Source: an uncultured Coriobacteriaceae bacterium (lineage in GTDB: Bacteria > Actinomycetota > Coriobacteriia > Coriobacteriales > Coriobacteriaceae). From it: a stretch of 64,000 bases of DNA. Both the position numbers and the translations under genes were made by a program. The notes beneath the pieces are model-generated. The model saw nothing but the letters and a program-made list of their open reading frames with translations, was not told where the DNA came from and searched no databases. Position 1 is the stretch's first letter, and the number at the start of each line of letters is the position of its first letter. This document shows positions 28,100-37,706 of the stretch, piece after piece. The DNA lies in the NCBI GenBank assembly GCA_944319885.1, contig CALUFC010000001.1:124001-188000 (forward strand), read 5' to 3'.

Positions 28100-31000
28100 A
28101 TGCCAAAACGCACCGACATCAAGCGCATCCTCGTGATTGGATCGGGTCCCATCGTCATCGGGCAAGCGTGCGAGTTCGATTATTCGGGGGCTCAGGCCTG
28201 CAAGGTCCTCAAAGAGGATGGCTACGAGGTCGTTCTTGTGAATTCCAACCCTGCGACCATCATGACCGACCCCGGCCTGGCCGACCGTACCTACGTTGAG
28301 CCCGTAACACCGGAGTTCATCGAGAAAGTTATCAAGCGCGAGCATCCCGACGCCCTGCTGCCCACGCTCGGCGGCCAGACGGGCCTGAATGCCGCTGTTG
28401 AGCTCGCGAAGGCGGGCGTGCTTGAGCGCGAGGGCGTTGAGATGATCGGATGCGATCTCGCCGCCATCGAGCGCGGTGAGGATCGCAAGCTCTTCAACGA
28501 GGCGATGGCCGAGCTGGGGCTCGAGGTGGCGCGAAGCGGCTACGCTTACTCCATCGATGACGCGCTCGAGATCGTGGCGCGCGTGGGCTATCCCTGCGTG
28601 CTGCGTCCGAGCTTCACGCTTGGAGGCGCGGGCGGTGGCATCGCGCATGACGAAACCGAGCTGCGCGAGATCGTCCGTCAGGGTCTCGAGCTCTCGCCGG
28701 CAGGCGAGGTGCTGGTGGAAGAGTCCATCGAGGGTTGGAAAGAGTACGAGATGGAGGTCATGCGCGATCGTGCCGGCAATGGCATCATCGTGTGCTCCAT
28801 CGAGAATCTCGACCCCATGGGCGTGCACACCGGTGACTCCATCACCGTGGCGCCCGCCCAGACGCTCTCCGACCTCGAGTATCAGCGCATGCGTACGGCA
28901 TCGCTGGCCATCTTGGAAAAGATCGGCGTCGAGACGGGCGGCTCCAACGTGCAGTTCGCGGTGAATCCCGCCAACGGGCGTATGATCGTGATCGAGATGA
29001 ACCCGCGCGTGAGCCGTTCCTCGGCGCTCGCTTCCAAAGCAACTGGCTTCCCCATCGCCAAGGCGGCGGCGCGCCTCGCCGTGGGCTACACGCTCGACGA
29101 GATCGTGAACGATATCACCCGTGCCACGCCGGCGTGCTTCGAGCCCAGCATCGACTACTGCGTGGTCAAGGTGCCGCGCTTTGCGTTCGAGAAATTCAAG
29201 GGCACCGATACGCGGCTCACGACACGTATGAAGGCCGTTGGTGAAATCATGGCCATTGGCCGCACGTTCGAGGAGAGCTTCGGCAAGGCCATGCGCTCGC
29301 TGGAAGACGGGCATCAGGGGCTCTCGGCGGGCGGCAGCGAGCACGCGGGCGAGCTCACCGACGACGTCCTCGAGCAGCGCGTTGCGGCGCCCACCGAGCA
29401 CCGCATCTTCTATGTGGCGGAGGCACTGCGCCGCGGATGGAGCGTGGAGCGTCTGCACGAGCTCACGCGCATCGACCCGTGGTTCCTTGCGCGCATTCAC
29501 GACATGATCGCCATCCAGGAGAGCGTGCGCGGCATGCGCCTTGAAGACATCGATGCCGACGCGATGCGCCTGCTCAAGCAGTACGGCACCTCGGACGCCG
29601 AGATCGCCGCGCTCACCGGCAGCGACGAGCGCTTTGTGCGCGCATATCGCAAAGGCCTGGGCGTAATCCCGAGCATGAAGACGGTCGACACGTGCGCGGC
29701 GGAGTTCGCGAGCGCCACGGAGTATCACTACAAGACCTACGAGGGGCTTCTGCGTACCGATCTCGAGGCGAAGAAATCCTGCGCGGCAGATGAGATCCAT
29801 CCCGTGAGCAAGCCCAAGGCGATGATCCTGGGCGCGGGCCCCAACCGCATTGGCCAGGGCATCGAGTTCGATTACTGCTGCGTGCACGCCTGCTACGCGC
29901 TGGCAAGCCGCGGCTTCGAGACGATCATGGTCAACTGCAATCCCGAGACCGTCTCGACCGACTATGACACGTCGGATCGTTTGTACTTCGAGCCGCTCAC
30001 CTACGAAGACGTGATGGACATCATCGACGTCGAGCGCCCGGACGGCGTGGTGGTGACGCTCGGCGGTCAGACGCCGCTCAAACTGGCGCGCGCTCTCGAG
30101 GAGGCGGGCGTGAACATCTTGGGCACCAAGCCCGCCGCCATCGACCTCGCCGAGGACCGCGAGCGGTTCAGCTCGCTGCTCGATCGCATGCACGTCATGT
30201 ACCCTGCGGCGGGCGAGGCGCGCAGCTTCGAGGAGGCACTCGGCGTTGCCGACCGCATCGGCTTCCCGCTGCTGGTGCGCCCCAGCTACGTGCTGGGCGG
30301 GCGCGGCATGATGATTGCCTACGATGCGGAGCAGCTGCGCTCCTGCATGACCGAGGCCGCTCAGGTGAGCCCCGACTACCCGGTGTACCTGGACCACTTC
30401 CTCGAGGGCGCAGTCGAATCGGATGTGGACGCGCTGTGCGACGGCGAGGAGGTCTACATCGGCGGCGTACTCGAGCACATCGAGGAGGCGGGCATCCACT
30501 CCGGCGACTCGGCAACGTGCATCCCGCCGTTCTCGTTCTCGGATGCGCTCGTGGCGAAGCTGCGCGACACGACACGCCGCATCGCGCTCGAGCTAGGTGT
30601 GCGCGGTCTCGTGAACGTTCAGTACGCCATCCAGGGCGAGACGGTCTACGTGATCGAGGCAAATCCGCGTGCCAGCCGCACGGTGCCATTCATCTCCAAG
30701 GCGACGGGCGTGCCGCTGGCCAAGGCGGCCGCGCGCATCATGGCTGGCGAACGCATCGCCGATCTCAACCTGCCGCCCGACGACCGCGAGCAGAACTGGT
30801 TCTGCATGAAGGAGGCCGTGATGCCCTGGGGCCGCTTCCCGGGTGCCGACGTTGTGCTGGGGCCGGAGATGAAATCGACCGGCGAGGTCATGGGTATCGC
30901 CAAGAGCTATCCCGAGGCATACGCCAAAACGCAGCTCGCCATCGACTATAAGCTGCCGAGCCCCGAGGCCGGCAAGGTGTTCATTAGCGTGAACGACCGT

Positions 31001-31390
31001 GACAAGCGCCACATCCTTTCGGTGGCGCGCGTGCTGCGCTACCTGGGCTTCACGATCTGCTCGACCGAGGGCACGGCGAAGGTGCTGCGCGGCGGCAACG
31101 TGCCGTGCGAGGTGGTTCGGAAGTTCTCCGATGCGCACCCCAACATCGGCGACATGATCGCCGCGGGCGAGATCGCGCTCATCATCAACACGCCGTATGG
31201 CCAGGGCGCGCGCGGCGATGGCTACCTGCTGCGCACCGAGGCGGTGCGGCGCAGCGTGACGAGCGTAACCGCGCTTTCGGGCGCGGGCGCATTCGTGGCA
31301 GCCATCGAGGCGGTGCGCGATGCCGAGCGTTCCGAAGACGGCAGCATGGATGTCATCGCGCTGCAGGATCTACCGCAGTACGAGGTGTAG
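28100..31390 (+). CDS. carB: carbamoyl-phosphate synthase large subunit
   Basis: CarB converts bicarbonate, ammonia and two ATP to carbamoyl phosphate. The 1096-residue protein has two homologous ATP-grasp halves, each starting with a GSGP/GAGP..IGQ motif ([13 protein letters not shown] and [12 protein letters not shown]). It ends in an MGS-like allosteric domain starting near residue 950. Both halves keep the EMNPR / EANPR metal-binding motifs. GGAG lies eight bases before the ATG at 28100. The element at 27912-28084 lies directly upstream, so carB may depend on read-through from carA or on its own promoter. Confidence 0.96.
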   Translation: MPKRTDIKRILVIGSGPIVIGQACEFDYSGAQACKVLKEDGYEVVLVNSNPATIMTDPGLADRTYVEPVTPEFIEKVIKREHPDALLPTLGGQTGLNAAVELAKAGVLEREGVEMIGCDLAAIERGEDRKLFNEAMAELGLEVARSGYAYSIDDALEIVARVGYPCVLRPSFTLGGAGGGIAHDETELREIVRQGLELSPAGEVLVEESIEGWKEYEMEVMRDRAGNGIIVCSIENLDPMGVHTGDSITVAPAQTLSDLEYQRMRTASLAILEKIGVETGGSNVQFAVNPANGRMIVIEMNPRVSRSSALASKATGFPIAKAAARLAVGYTLDEIVNDITRATPACFEPSIDYCVVKVPRFAFEKFKGTDTRLTTRMKAVGEIMAIGRTFEESFGKAMRSLEDGHQGLSAGGSEHAGELTDDVLEQRVAAPTEHRIFYVAEALRRGWSVERLHELTRIDPWFLARIHDMIAIQESVRGMRLEDIDADAMRLLKQYGTSDAEIAALTGSDERFVRAYRKGLGVIPSMKTVDTCAAEFASATEYHYKTYEGLLRTDLEAKKSCAADEIHPVSKPKAMILGAGPNRIGQGIEFDYCCVHACYALASRGFETIMVNCNPETVSTDYDTSDRLYFEPLTYEDVMDIIDVERPDGVVVTLGGQTPLKLARALEEAGVNILGTKPAAIDLAEDRERFSSLLDRMHVMYPAAGEARSFEEALGVADRIGFPLLVRPSYVLGGRGMMIAYDAEQLRSCMTEAAQVSPDYPVYLDHFLEGAVESDVDALCDGEEVYIGGVLEHIEEAGIHSGDSATCIPPFSFSDALVAKLRDTTRRIALELGVRGLVNVQYAIQGETVYVIEANPRASRTVPFISKATGVPLAKAAARIMAGERIADLNLPPDDREQNWFCMKEAVMPWGRFPGADVVLGPEMKSTGEVMGIAKSYPEAYAKTQLAIDYKLPSPEAGKVFISVNDRDKRHILSVARVLRYLGFTICSTEGTAKVLRGGNVPCEVVRKFSDAHPNIGDMIAAGEIALIINTPYGQGARGDGYLLRTEAVRRSVTSVTALSGAGAFVAAIEAVRDAERSEDGSMDVIALQDLPQYEV

Positions 31391-31414
31391 CTCGGGGCGC
31401 ATGTGTCGCTTCCT

Positions 31415-31456
31415 CGTGCATGAGGGCGCTGGCGTACGCGGGCGGCCTCATGCACG
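31415..31456. repeat. inverted repeat after carB
   Basis: CGTGCATGAGG (31415-31425) pairs perfectly with CCTCATGCACG (31446-31456) around a GC-rich 20-base loop. It could act as a transcript 3' hairpin for carB. It lacks a T run and lies directly before the purE -10 element. Confidence 0.55.
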
Positions 31457-31458
31457 GG

Positions 31459-31488
31459 TATACTTGACGAACGCGTCGTGTTCACGAC
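31459..31488 (+). promoter_or_regulatory. purE promoter -10 element and overlapping inverted repeat
   Basis: TATACT at 31459-31464 is a likely -10 element. GTCGTG-TT-CACGAC at 31475-31488 is a perfect inverted repeat just past the expected start site, a typical repressor position. No matching copy is seen before the other purine genes in this window. Confidence 0.4.
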
Positions 31489-31521
31489 ACGGCAGCAGAT
31501 GCGACATCCAAGGAGGACAGC

Positions 31522-31992
31522 ATGGCCGATTCCGAGAAGACCCCGCTCGTGGGCATCATCATGGGTTCCAAGTCCGATCTCCCCACCATGGAGGGATGCA
31601 CCGCCGAGCTTGAGGCGCTCGGGGTGCCCTACGAGCTCGTGATTGCAAGCGCGCACCGCACGCCCGATAAGGTGCACGAGTGGGCTGGCAGCGCCGCCGA
31701 TCGCGGCCTCAAGGTGATTATCGCCGCCGCAGGCAAGGCGGCGCATCTGGGCGGTGTTGTTGCCGCCTTCACGCCGCTGCCCGTGATTGGCGTTCCCATG
31801 AAGACGAGCGACCTGGGCGGTCTCGACTCGTTGCTCTCCATGGTGCAGATGCCCTCCGGTGTGCCGGTAGCGTGCGTTGCCATCAACGGTGCCAAAAATG
31901 CCGCCATCTATGCCACGCAGATCCTTGGCGCCACGATGCCCGAGTATCGTGAGGCGATCGCTGCGATGAAGCAGGAGATGGCCGAGGCGTAA
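31522..31992 (+). CDS. purE: N5-carboxyaminoimidazole ribonucleotide mutase
   Basis: This 156-residue protein is a class I PurE, which moves the carboxyl group of N5-CAIR to give CAIR. It has the N-terminal [13 protein letters not shown], the loop [10 protein letters not shown] with the catalytic-region His, and [26 protein letters not shown] strong AAGGAGG lies before the ATG. No purK is next to it; the sortase gene follows 48 bases downstream, probably in the same transcript. Confidence 0.96.
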   Translation: MADSEKTPLVGIIMGSKSDLPTMEGCTAELEALGVPYELVIASAHRTPDKVHEWAGSAADRGLKVIIAAAGKAAHLGGVVAAFTPLPVIGVPMKTSDLGGLDSLLSMVQMPSGVPVACVAINGAKNAAIYATQILGATMPEYREAIAAMKQEMAEA

Positions 31993-32040
31993 AGCGGCTC
32001 AACGCGCAGGTAAGCGGGTTTTGTGCGGCAAGGAAGGGCT

Positions 32041-33375
32041 ATGACGGAGTACCAGGGTAAACGGTTCAAGCGCCCCGCAGGGGAAGGGCATGCTGCCGAT
32101 GTACGCCCCGGCGGGGCTCATGCGGCACCGCGCCACGCTGCGCCGAGCACGCCTGGTGCGCACCGAGCCCCTTACGTGCCGCCCGCCCCGCGTCACGCTG
32201 CGCCGGTTTCCTCGACGCCGCAGGCTCGTCCTGCAGGCGCGCGATTTGCCGCGTCGGCGGGCGGGGGGTCAACGCGGCAGGCACCTCCCTCCGAGCGTCC
32301 CGCGGGGAGGCGGTTCAAGCAGGCAGCGCCCGATCCGGCTACACGGGCGGCTGCGCCGTCGCATGCCGCGCACGCTGGATCCTCAGCTCCATCTGCCGCG
32401 CCCGCGTCGCACCGCCGCCCGCCCCAGGCGCAGCAGGTTCCCGCCAGCCGCGCCGCAACGGCACCTCGCGCGGCGATTCCCGTTACGGGCGCGCGCGGCG
32501 TGCGGCCGTCGTCGTACACGCATCCCGAGAACGCTCGCAGCACGGGCCGTGCCGCATCGTCGCGCGCTGCCGCCAAGACCCGTGGCGGTTCGCAATCGGG
32601 GCGCCGGCGCAACGTGCTGTCCACAGTGCTCATCGTGGTGGGCGTGCTGCTCCTTGCCGCCGCGGCCGGTATCTTCATCTTCGCGCAGCTCGGCTACAAC
32701 CAGGCGAGCGACGCCTACGATAAGATCGCCGAGTCGGTTACCGTGAACGACGAAGGCGCCTCCGGCGTCCCCACGATCGACTTCGACGCGCTGCGGGAGA
32801 TCTGCCCCGACGTGGTGGGTTGGATCTACATCCCCAACACCAACGTGAACTATCCGGTGGTACAAGACGAGGACAACACCAAGTACCTCCGCCATCTCAT
32901 CGACGGCACCTGGAACATCTCGGGTTCGGTGTTCATGGACTGCGACCAAACCGCTCCGGGCATGGTCGACCAGCAGACGACGCTCTACGGGCACCATATG
33001 AACAACAACACGATGTTCGCCCAGATCGACCAAACCACCGACCAGGCGGCGTTCGATGCTATCGAGGCGGTGTACTACATCACGCCCGATACGGTGTACC
33101 GCCTGCGTCCGCTGGCAACCACGGTGGTAGACGACTCATACGTCGAGGCGCGCCAGGCCAATTTCGGCGACCAGGCGGCGCTCGCCTCGTATCTCAACGG
33201 GCTCATCGACCGTGCCGACGCCAAGGCGGCAGACGCGAAGGAGCGTGCCGCGTCGGCCGAGCAGATCATGTCGCTGATCACCTGCAACTACGGATGGGGC
33301 GTCAAGGCGCGCGCCGTGATGACGCTCACCCTCGAGGAGGCAACGCCGGTGGCGCATGCCGAGACGGGCGCCTAG
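32041..33375 (+). CDS. class B sortase with long disordered N-terminal region
   Basis: This 444-residue transpeptidase cuts sorting signals and links surface proteins to the wall or to each other. Residues 1-190 are rich in Ala, Pro and Arg and probably disordered in the cytoplasm. A transmembrane helix is at about 192-218, then the sortase domain outside. Catalytic residues are visible: His318 or His319 in LYGHHM, Cys415 in LITCNYG and Arg424 in VKARAVMTL. The N-terminus is far longer than the family norm. GGAAGGG precedes the ATG at 32041. It is the only sortase in the window, but pairing with the LPxTG proteins here is not proven. Confidence 0.9.
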   Translation: MTEYQGKRFKRPAGEGHAADVRPGGAHAAPRHAAPSTPGAHRAPYVPPAPRHAAPVSSTPQARPAGARFAASAGGGSTRQAPPSERPAGRRFKQAAPDPATRAAAPSHAAHAGSSAPSAAPASHRRPPQAQQVPASRAATAPRAAIPVTGARGVRPSSYTHPENARSTGRAASSRAAAKTRGGSQSGRRRNVLSTVLIVVGVLLLAAAAGIFIFAQLGYNQASDAYDKIAESVTVNDEGASGVPTIDFDALREICPDVVGWIYIPNTNVNYPVVQDEDNTKYLRHLIDGTWNISGSVFMDCDQTAPGMVDQQTTLYGHHMNNNTMFAQIDQTTDQAAFDAIEAVYYITPDTVYRLRPLATTVVDDSYVEARQANFGDQAALASYLNGLIDRADAKAADAKERAASAEQIMSLITCNYGWGVKARAVMTLTLEEATPVAHAETGA

Positions 33376-33410
33376 GCGCGTTGCCCTAACGCAGACGACA
33401 AGGAGTTTTC

Positions 33411-33818
33411 ATGGCAGGACAGATGCCCTCGATCGACGCATGGCTTCAGGAGGCGAAGCAGGATCCGGCGTTTCGCCAATGCGGTATGTACCTCGTGCAC
33501 AACGGCGTGGTGCGCGAAACGCCCAAGGCCGAGGTGCGCGGTGTTGCGTGCGACGGCGTGGAGCCCGGCCAGAAGGTGGGCGGCATGGTGTTTGGATACG
33601 ACGCCGCCAAGGTCGCGGCTGCGATTGAGCGCACGCGGGCGCTGCCCGGCATCTTCTACGTGCGCGTATGGCTCAACGAGGGCGAGCTTGCCGTGGGTGA
33701 CGACATCATGCTCGTGCTCATTGGCGGCGATATTCGCCCGCGCGTGATCGATGCCCTGCAAAGCCTCGTGGGCACCATCAAGAACGAGTGCGTCTCGGAG
33801 GTCGAGCGCGAGGCGTAG
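33411..33818 (+). CDS. MoaE-like protein (molybdopterin synthase catalytic subunit family)
   Basis: This 135-residue protein contains YLVHNGVVRETP near the N-terminus and a C-terminal half beginning VWLNEGELAVGDDIM. The GxVR element and the GEL..GDD..LV segment match the MoaE fold, which with MoaD inserts sulfur into the molybdenum cofactor. The usual downstream catalytic lysine region is not obvious, so function could differ. AAGGAG precedes the ATG. It follows the sortase by 35 bases; no other moa gene is in the window. Confidence 0.55.
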   Translation: MAGQMPSIDAWLQEAKQDPAFRQCGMYLVHNGVVRETPKAEVRGVACDGVEPGQKVGGMVFGYDAAKVAAAIERTRALPGIFYVRVWLNEGELAVGDDIMLVLIGGDIRPRVIDALQSLVGTIKNECVSEVEREA

Positions 33819-33840
33819 GCACCCGGCGGCACCGCACGCC

Positions 33841-35160
33841 CTAGGCGGCGTCTTGCGCGGAGGGCGCGGCGGCATCGGCGGCGGTGTTGTCCACGCGGCT
33901 CGCGTTCTCCGGCGTGATCGACATGCTCTGGAACCGGTGCTCCATGTAGGCGTTGTCGAAGCGCTTGGCGTAGAATTCCTCGACCGGCGAGGTTCCTGTG
34001 ATGCCCGACAGACGCTCGTACCAGCAGTCGAGCGCCTGCAGCGTCATAACGCTGTTCACCAGCATAAGGACGGCGCAGACCGCGGTGAGGCTATAGCGGA
34101 GCTTCCAGGGAATGAGATTGATGAGGCCGAGCAGGCGCGGCAGGCAGAACTTGATCCATACAAAGCCCAGTGCGCCCCACATGCACATGAAGAGCGTGGA
34201 GGTGCGGCCGCCAAAGAGGATGGCCACGGGATCGGGGAAGAGCCCGAAGATGGTGGACCCCGAGTAGTCCCACGCAACGGCGCCAAAGCCGGTCTGCATG
34301 AACCATGAGACCGTGGCCTCGAAGACCCCGCCAATCACCGCCGAGACCACGAAGATGATCACGGGGTTTGCCTTGTAGAAGCGGTTGAGCGCCACGGTCA
34401 TGAGCAGCGCACCCACGCCGTAGATGGGAGAAAACGGTCCGAAGAGCAGGCCGGCGCGGTCTTGGTAGACGCCGGGGTCGACCACCACCATGTGGTAGAC
34501 CGTCTCGATGATGAGGCCGAGGACGCTGCAGACCACGAAAACCCAGAACAGGTTGAAGAAGTTGAGCTCGATATAGCCCTTGCCCTCCGGGTCGCGCCCC
34601 AGCATGCCCTCCTCGGCGGCCTCGCGATCCTCGAGGTCGCGCAGGCGGCGCTTGAGTTCGCGCTCTTGGATGAGCGACGGATCGACCGAGACCGACAGCG
34701 CGATTAAGATGACGAGCTGGATAGCCGGGCGGATGAGCTCGGTGCCGATGCCCTGGAGCATGATGAGCACGAGCATCTCGATGATCGTGGTCGCGATGAG
34801 CACGTGCGAAATGAGTGCGGCGTGGCGGCGCCGGTTGCGCAGCAGCGAGATGCCAAAGACCACGAGCGCGATGGCGTCGGCCACCGAGATGATGACGCCG
34901 ATGGTGAAGATGATGACGGTGAGCGTGGGGTCGATGTTCACGCTGAGATCCGATGGATCGGTGATGAGCGCCCAGCCCCACAGGAACATGAAGATTGCCA
35001 GCACGGGCGCGGCGACGATGCCGTTGCCGAGGCACAGCAGGCCGTACACCTTGAGTACGAGCGGTATCTTTTTGGCTTGCTCGGGCGTGGGGGTTTGCGG
35101 GTCGAGGTCGTTGCCTGGCAGATCGAGGTCGGGGTACGGGCGGCTCGGCGCGGTGCTCAT
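33841..35160 (-). CDS. multi-pass membrane protein, CmpB-type putative ABC transporter (type IV) family
   Basis: This 439-residue protein has a short Pro-rich N-terminus, about four transmembrane helices, and a charged linker (ERELKRRLRDLEDREAAEEG). A second membrane half begins NFFNLFWVFVVCSVLGLIIETVYH and continues with GPFSPIYGVGALL and FEATVSWFMQ. That second half is typical of the ABC_trans_CmpB family, which is widespread in Firmicutes and Coriobacteria but has no well-defined substrate. The N-terminal membrane half is an addition. The start is the complement of CAT at 35158-35160; the longer frame beyond it overlaps the purF region and is not used. Confidence 0.75.
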   Translation of the reverse strand: MSTAPSRPYPDLDLPGNDLDPQTPTPEQAKKIPLVLKVYGLLCLGNGIVAAPVLAIFMFLWGWALITDPSDLSVNIDPTLTVIIFTIGVIISVADAIALVVFGISLLRNRRRHAALISHVLIATTIIEMLVLIMLQGIGTELIRPAIQLVILIALSVSVDPSLIQERELKRRLRDLEDREAAEEGMLGRDPEGKGYIELNFFNLFWVFVVCSVLGLIIETVYHMVVVDPGVYQDRAGLLFGPFSPIYGVGALLMTVALNRFYKANPVIIFVVSAVIGGVFEATVSWFMQTGFGAVAWDYSGSTIFGLFPDPVAILFGGRTSTLFMCMWGALGFVWIKFCLPRLLGLINLIPWKLRYSLTAVCAVLMLVNSVMTLQALDCWYERLSGITGTSPVEEFYAKRFDNAYMEHRFQSMSITPENASRVDNTAADAAAPSAQDAA

Positions 35161-35280
35161 GGCTACTCCTCTGCGGCGGCAATGTGAACATCTTGCCCCA
35201 TGATACCCACTGTGCGGCGTTTGGTATATTGAACAGATACGCCGAGTGCTTAAGAATTGCAGTGCATCAGGGGAGTGCCT

Positions 35281-35754
35281 ATGTCCAGCGTCGATACCAG
35301 CCTGTTCAAGACCGATCTCGTTTTCTTCGATTTCGAGGCGCACGACCGCTTCGATCTGTTCGAGAAGTTGGGGGTCATCCTCAAGGAGAAGGGCTATATC
35401 GCTGATACCTGGCTCGAGGCAATCGAGGCCCGCGAGCGGGATTATCCCACCGGCCTTGCATTCGAGAACATCTCGGTGGCAATTCCCCATGTCGATCCCG
35501 AGCACCTCGTTAAGCCCTACATCGCCATCGTGAAGCCCAAGGAGCCGGTGGTGTTCGAGGGCATGGCGGGTATCGGTGGCGACGTGCCGGCGCAGCTCGT
35601 GGTGAATTTGGGCCTCTTGGCGCATGCCGAGGGGCAGGTCGCCGTGCTGCAGGCGCTCATGGGCGTGTTTGTGGATGCACAGGCCGCCGAGGAGGTCATG
35701 GCGTGCACCACGGCAGAGGACATGGTTGCCACGATGAAGCGGCTCTGCGCGTGA
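35281..35754 (+). CDS. PTS EIIA component, fructose/mannitol/galactitol type (orphan)
   Basis: This 157-residue protein has the PTS EIIA type 2 fold. The phospho-accepting His is seen in the segment ENISVAIPHVDPEHL, and a typical GLAFEN segment precedes it. It resembles galactitol-type GatA enzymes, which pass phosphate from HPr to an EIIB. No EIIB or EIIC gene is adjacent, so it may serve a distant permease or a regulatory role. The ATG at 35281 follows GGGGAG. It ends three bases before the purF upstream region and may be co-transcribed with purF. TATATT near 35225 could be its -10. Confidence 0.85.
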   Translation: MSSVDTSLFKTDLVFFDFEAHDRFDLFEKLGVILKEKGYIADTWLEAIEARERDYPTGLAFENISVAIPHVDPEHLVKPYIAIVKPKEPVVFEGMAGIGGDVPAQLVVNLGLLAHAEGQVAVLQALMGVFVDAQAAEEVMACTTAEDMVATMKRLCA

Positions 35755-35826
35755 GCGATGTCGCCTGTGCGCGGCGGCCCGCAGACCGGTACCACGGAAT
35801 ATATGCAGATATACCAAGGAGATGTG

Positions 35827-37422
35827 ATGGAGCAGAAAGCGGAGCGCGCTGCGATGGATGATGCGCTGCACGAGGAGTGCGGCGTCTTTGGCGTGTGGGC
35901 ACCGGGGCGCGATGTGGCGCGCCTCACCTATTTTGGTCTCAAGGCGCTGCAGCACCGCGGGCAGGAATCGGCGGGTATCGCGGTGGGCGATGGCGGCACC
36001 GTCATGGTGCGCAAGGATCTGGGCCTCATCGACCAGGTGTTCAGCGATGCCGATCTCTCGGCGCTTACCGGGCAGCTCGCCGTGGGGCACGTGCGGTACG
36101 GCACTGCCGGCGCGAAGAGCTGGGAGGCCGCGCAACCGCACCTCTCCACCATCAACGACGTCATCATCGCGCTCGCTCACAACGGCACGCTCGTGAACAC
36201 CGACGAGCTGCGCCGTCAGCTCATCGACCTCGGCATCTCGTTCCTCTCCAACTCGGATTCCGAGGTCGCCACGAGGCTCATCGGCTACTTCACGCAGCGC
36301 ACGCGCCATTTGCGCGAGGGCATCCGCAAGACGATGGAGCTCGTACGCGGCGGGTACGCCATGACGCTCATCAATGAGCAGGCGCTCTACGCATTCCGCG
36401 ATCCGCACGGCATTCGCCCGCTCGTACTCGGTCGCCTGCCGCACGATGGGTCAGATGGGGACGTGCTCCATCCAACCCATTCTGCTGGCTGGGTCGTTGC
36501 GTCCGAGACCTGCGCGCTCGACATCGTGGGCGCGGAGTACGTGCGCGACATCCGCCCCGGCGAGATCTTGCGCATCTCGGCCGAGGGGCTCGTCTCCGAG
36601 CAGGGCGTAGCGCCCGAGCCGGAGAGCGCGGAGTGTATCTTCGAGCAGGTGTACTTTGCACGGCCCGATTCCATCATGGGTGGCAAATCGGTTTATGCCT
36701 GTCGCTACGACATGGGCCGGCAGCTGGCGCGCGAGGCGCCGGTTGAGGCGGATATGGTCATCGGCGTGCCGGATTCCGGCCTGCCGCCGGCGGAGGGTTA
36801 TGCGCACGAGAGCGGCATCCCCTTTGGCGAGGGCCTCATCAAGAACCGTTACGTGGCGCGCACCTTTATCCAGCCCACGCAGGAGCTGCGTGCCATGGGC
36901 GTGCGCATGAAGCTGAATCCCCTGCGCGACAACATCGCTGGCAAGCGTCTCGTGGTGATCGACGATTCCATCGTGCGCGGCACTACGATGGTGCAGCTCG
37001 TGAAGATGCTCCGCCAGGCGGGCGCGGCCGAGGTGCACGTGCGCATCAACAGCCCCGAGGTGGTATGGCCGTGCTTCTATGGCATCGATACCGACGTGCA
37101 GGCGCAGCTTATCAGCGCCAACAAGACGGTCGAGGAGATTCGCGCCTATATTGGGGCGGACTCGCTCGCGTTCCTCTCGGTCGAGGGGCTACTCGCCTGC
37201 ATGCCCGCGATTGGCGAGGGTCTGCCTGCGGGCGGCGTGCGCGGCTACTGCACCGCGTGCTTTACGGGCGTCTACCCGGTGGCGATCCCCGCGAGCTTCG
37301 GGCGCGACAAGTTCATGCCCGGGTACGACCCCTGCAACATGACCGAGCCGGCAGCCCTGCCGCGTGACGTAGTTGCCAAAAAGGAGCACGACCACAGCTG
37401 GGAGGCCGCGCACGGCGTATAG
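35827..37422 (+). CDS. purF: amidophosphoribosyltransferase
   Basis: PurF catalyses the first step of purine synthesis, making phosphoribosylamine from PRPP and glutamine. The 531-residue protein begins with a 17-residue leader before Cys18 (EECGVFGVW), suggesting a cleaved propeptide as in the Bacillus-type enzyme. The Ntn glutaminase domain has ALQHRGQESAGIA. The phosphoribosyltransferase domain has the PRPP motif VVIDDSIVRGTT. Cysteines near the C-terminus (YCTACFTG) could hold an iron-sulfur cluster. AAGGAG at 35816-35821 fixes the start at 35827. The giant adhesin 2 follows, interrupting the common purF-purM order. Confidence 0.95.
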   Translation: MEQKAERAAMDDALHEECGVFGVWAPGRDVARLTYFGLKALQHRGQESAGIAVGDGGTVMVRKDLGLIDQVFSDADLSALTGQLAVGHVRYGTAGAKSWEAAQPHLSTINDVIIALAHNGTLVNTDELRRQLIDLGISFLSNSDSEVATRLIGYFTQRTRHLREGIRKTMELVRGGYAMTLINEQALYAFRDPHGIRPLVLGRLPHDGSDGDVLHPTHSAGWVVASETCALDIVGAEYVRDIRPGEILRISAEGLVSEQGVAPEPESAECIFEQVYFARPDSIMGGKSVYACRYDMGRQLAREAPVEADMVIGVPDSGLPPAEGYAHESGIPFGEGLIKNRYVARTFIQPTQELRAMGVRMKLNPLRDNIAGKRLVVIDDSIVRGTTMVQLVKMLRQAGAAEVHVRINSPEVVWPCFYGIDTDVQAQLISANKTVEEIRAYIGADSLAFLSVEGLLACMPAIGEGLPAGGVRGYCTACFTGVYPVAIPASFGRDKFMPGYDPCNMTEPAALPRDVVAKKEHDHSWEAAHGV

Positions 37423-37592
37423 GGGGCGGGGGCTCGCCGCAGGGCTGTAGCATGTTGCAGGCGCATATCCACCGAGACATTACGCGGTAAGCTAAATCTT
37501 TTTTTGAGATAGAAAAACACTACTTCCTACCTTATAGAACAAAAGTCTAAACCCCTCCCACAGAAGTACCCCGTATCGCAAAAAAAAGAGAT

Positions 37593-37608
37593 GTAAACTA
37601 TAGTTTAC
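37593..37608. promoter_or_regulatory. 16-bp perfect palindrome GTAAACTATAGTTTAC
   Basis: A loop-free 16-bp palindrome lies 114 bases before adhesin 2 and overlaps the predicted -35 element. The GTAAAC half-site also occurs twice before adhesin 1 (9491, 9509). It looks like a dimeric regulator site. Confidence 0.6.
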
Positions 37609-37632
37609 GTTACCTAGACTTAACCCTGTATA
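37604..37632 (+). promoter_or_regulatory. probable promoter of adhesin 2
   Basis: TTTACG (-35, 37604-37609) and TGTATA (-10, 37627-37632) are 17 bases apart. The -35 overlaps the 16-bp palindrome and the -10 overlaps the TATCGC inverted repeat, so both candidate operators sit on the promoter. The rest of the 284-base spacer after purF has A/T runs and no gene. Confidence 0.5.
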
Positions 37633-37651
37633 TCGCTCGTTCCAAGCGATA
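37631..37651. promoter_or_regulatory. inverted repeat TATCGCT-N7-AGCGATA before adhesin 2
   Basis: Arms at 37631-37637 and 37645-37651 are perfect. The core and flanks (TTCC in the loop, GCT.TGCGC after) match the repeat before adhesin 1. A related TATCGC/GCGATA pair lies before the LPTTG protein at 6255-6271. Confidence 0.6.
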
Positions 37652-37706
37652 GCTGTGCGCATTTTGGGTTGTCTTGTGCGCAGGGGAGTTAAGGATAGGT
37701 GTTCGT

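Noticed and set aside
27704-30499. Long minus-strand open frame across carA and carB
   Set aside because: It runs antisense through two well-supported enzyme genes and through the palindromic element; the translation resembles no family.
35161-36444. N-terminal continuation of the minus-strand CmpB-type gene
   Set aside because: The frame stays open upstream but overlaps the EIIA and purF genes. The membrane protein has a sensible ATG at 35160.
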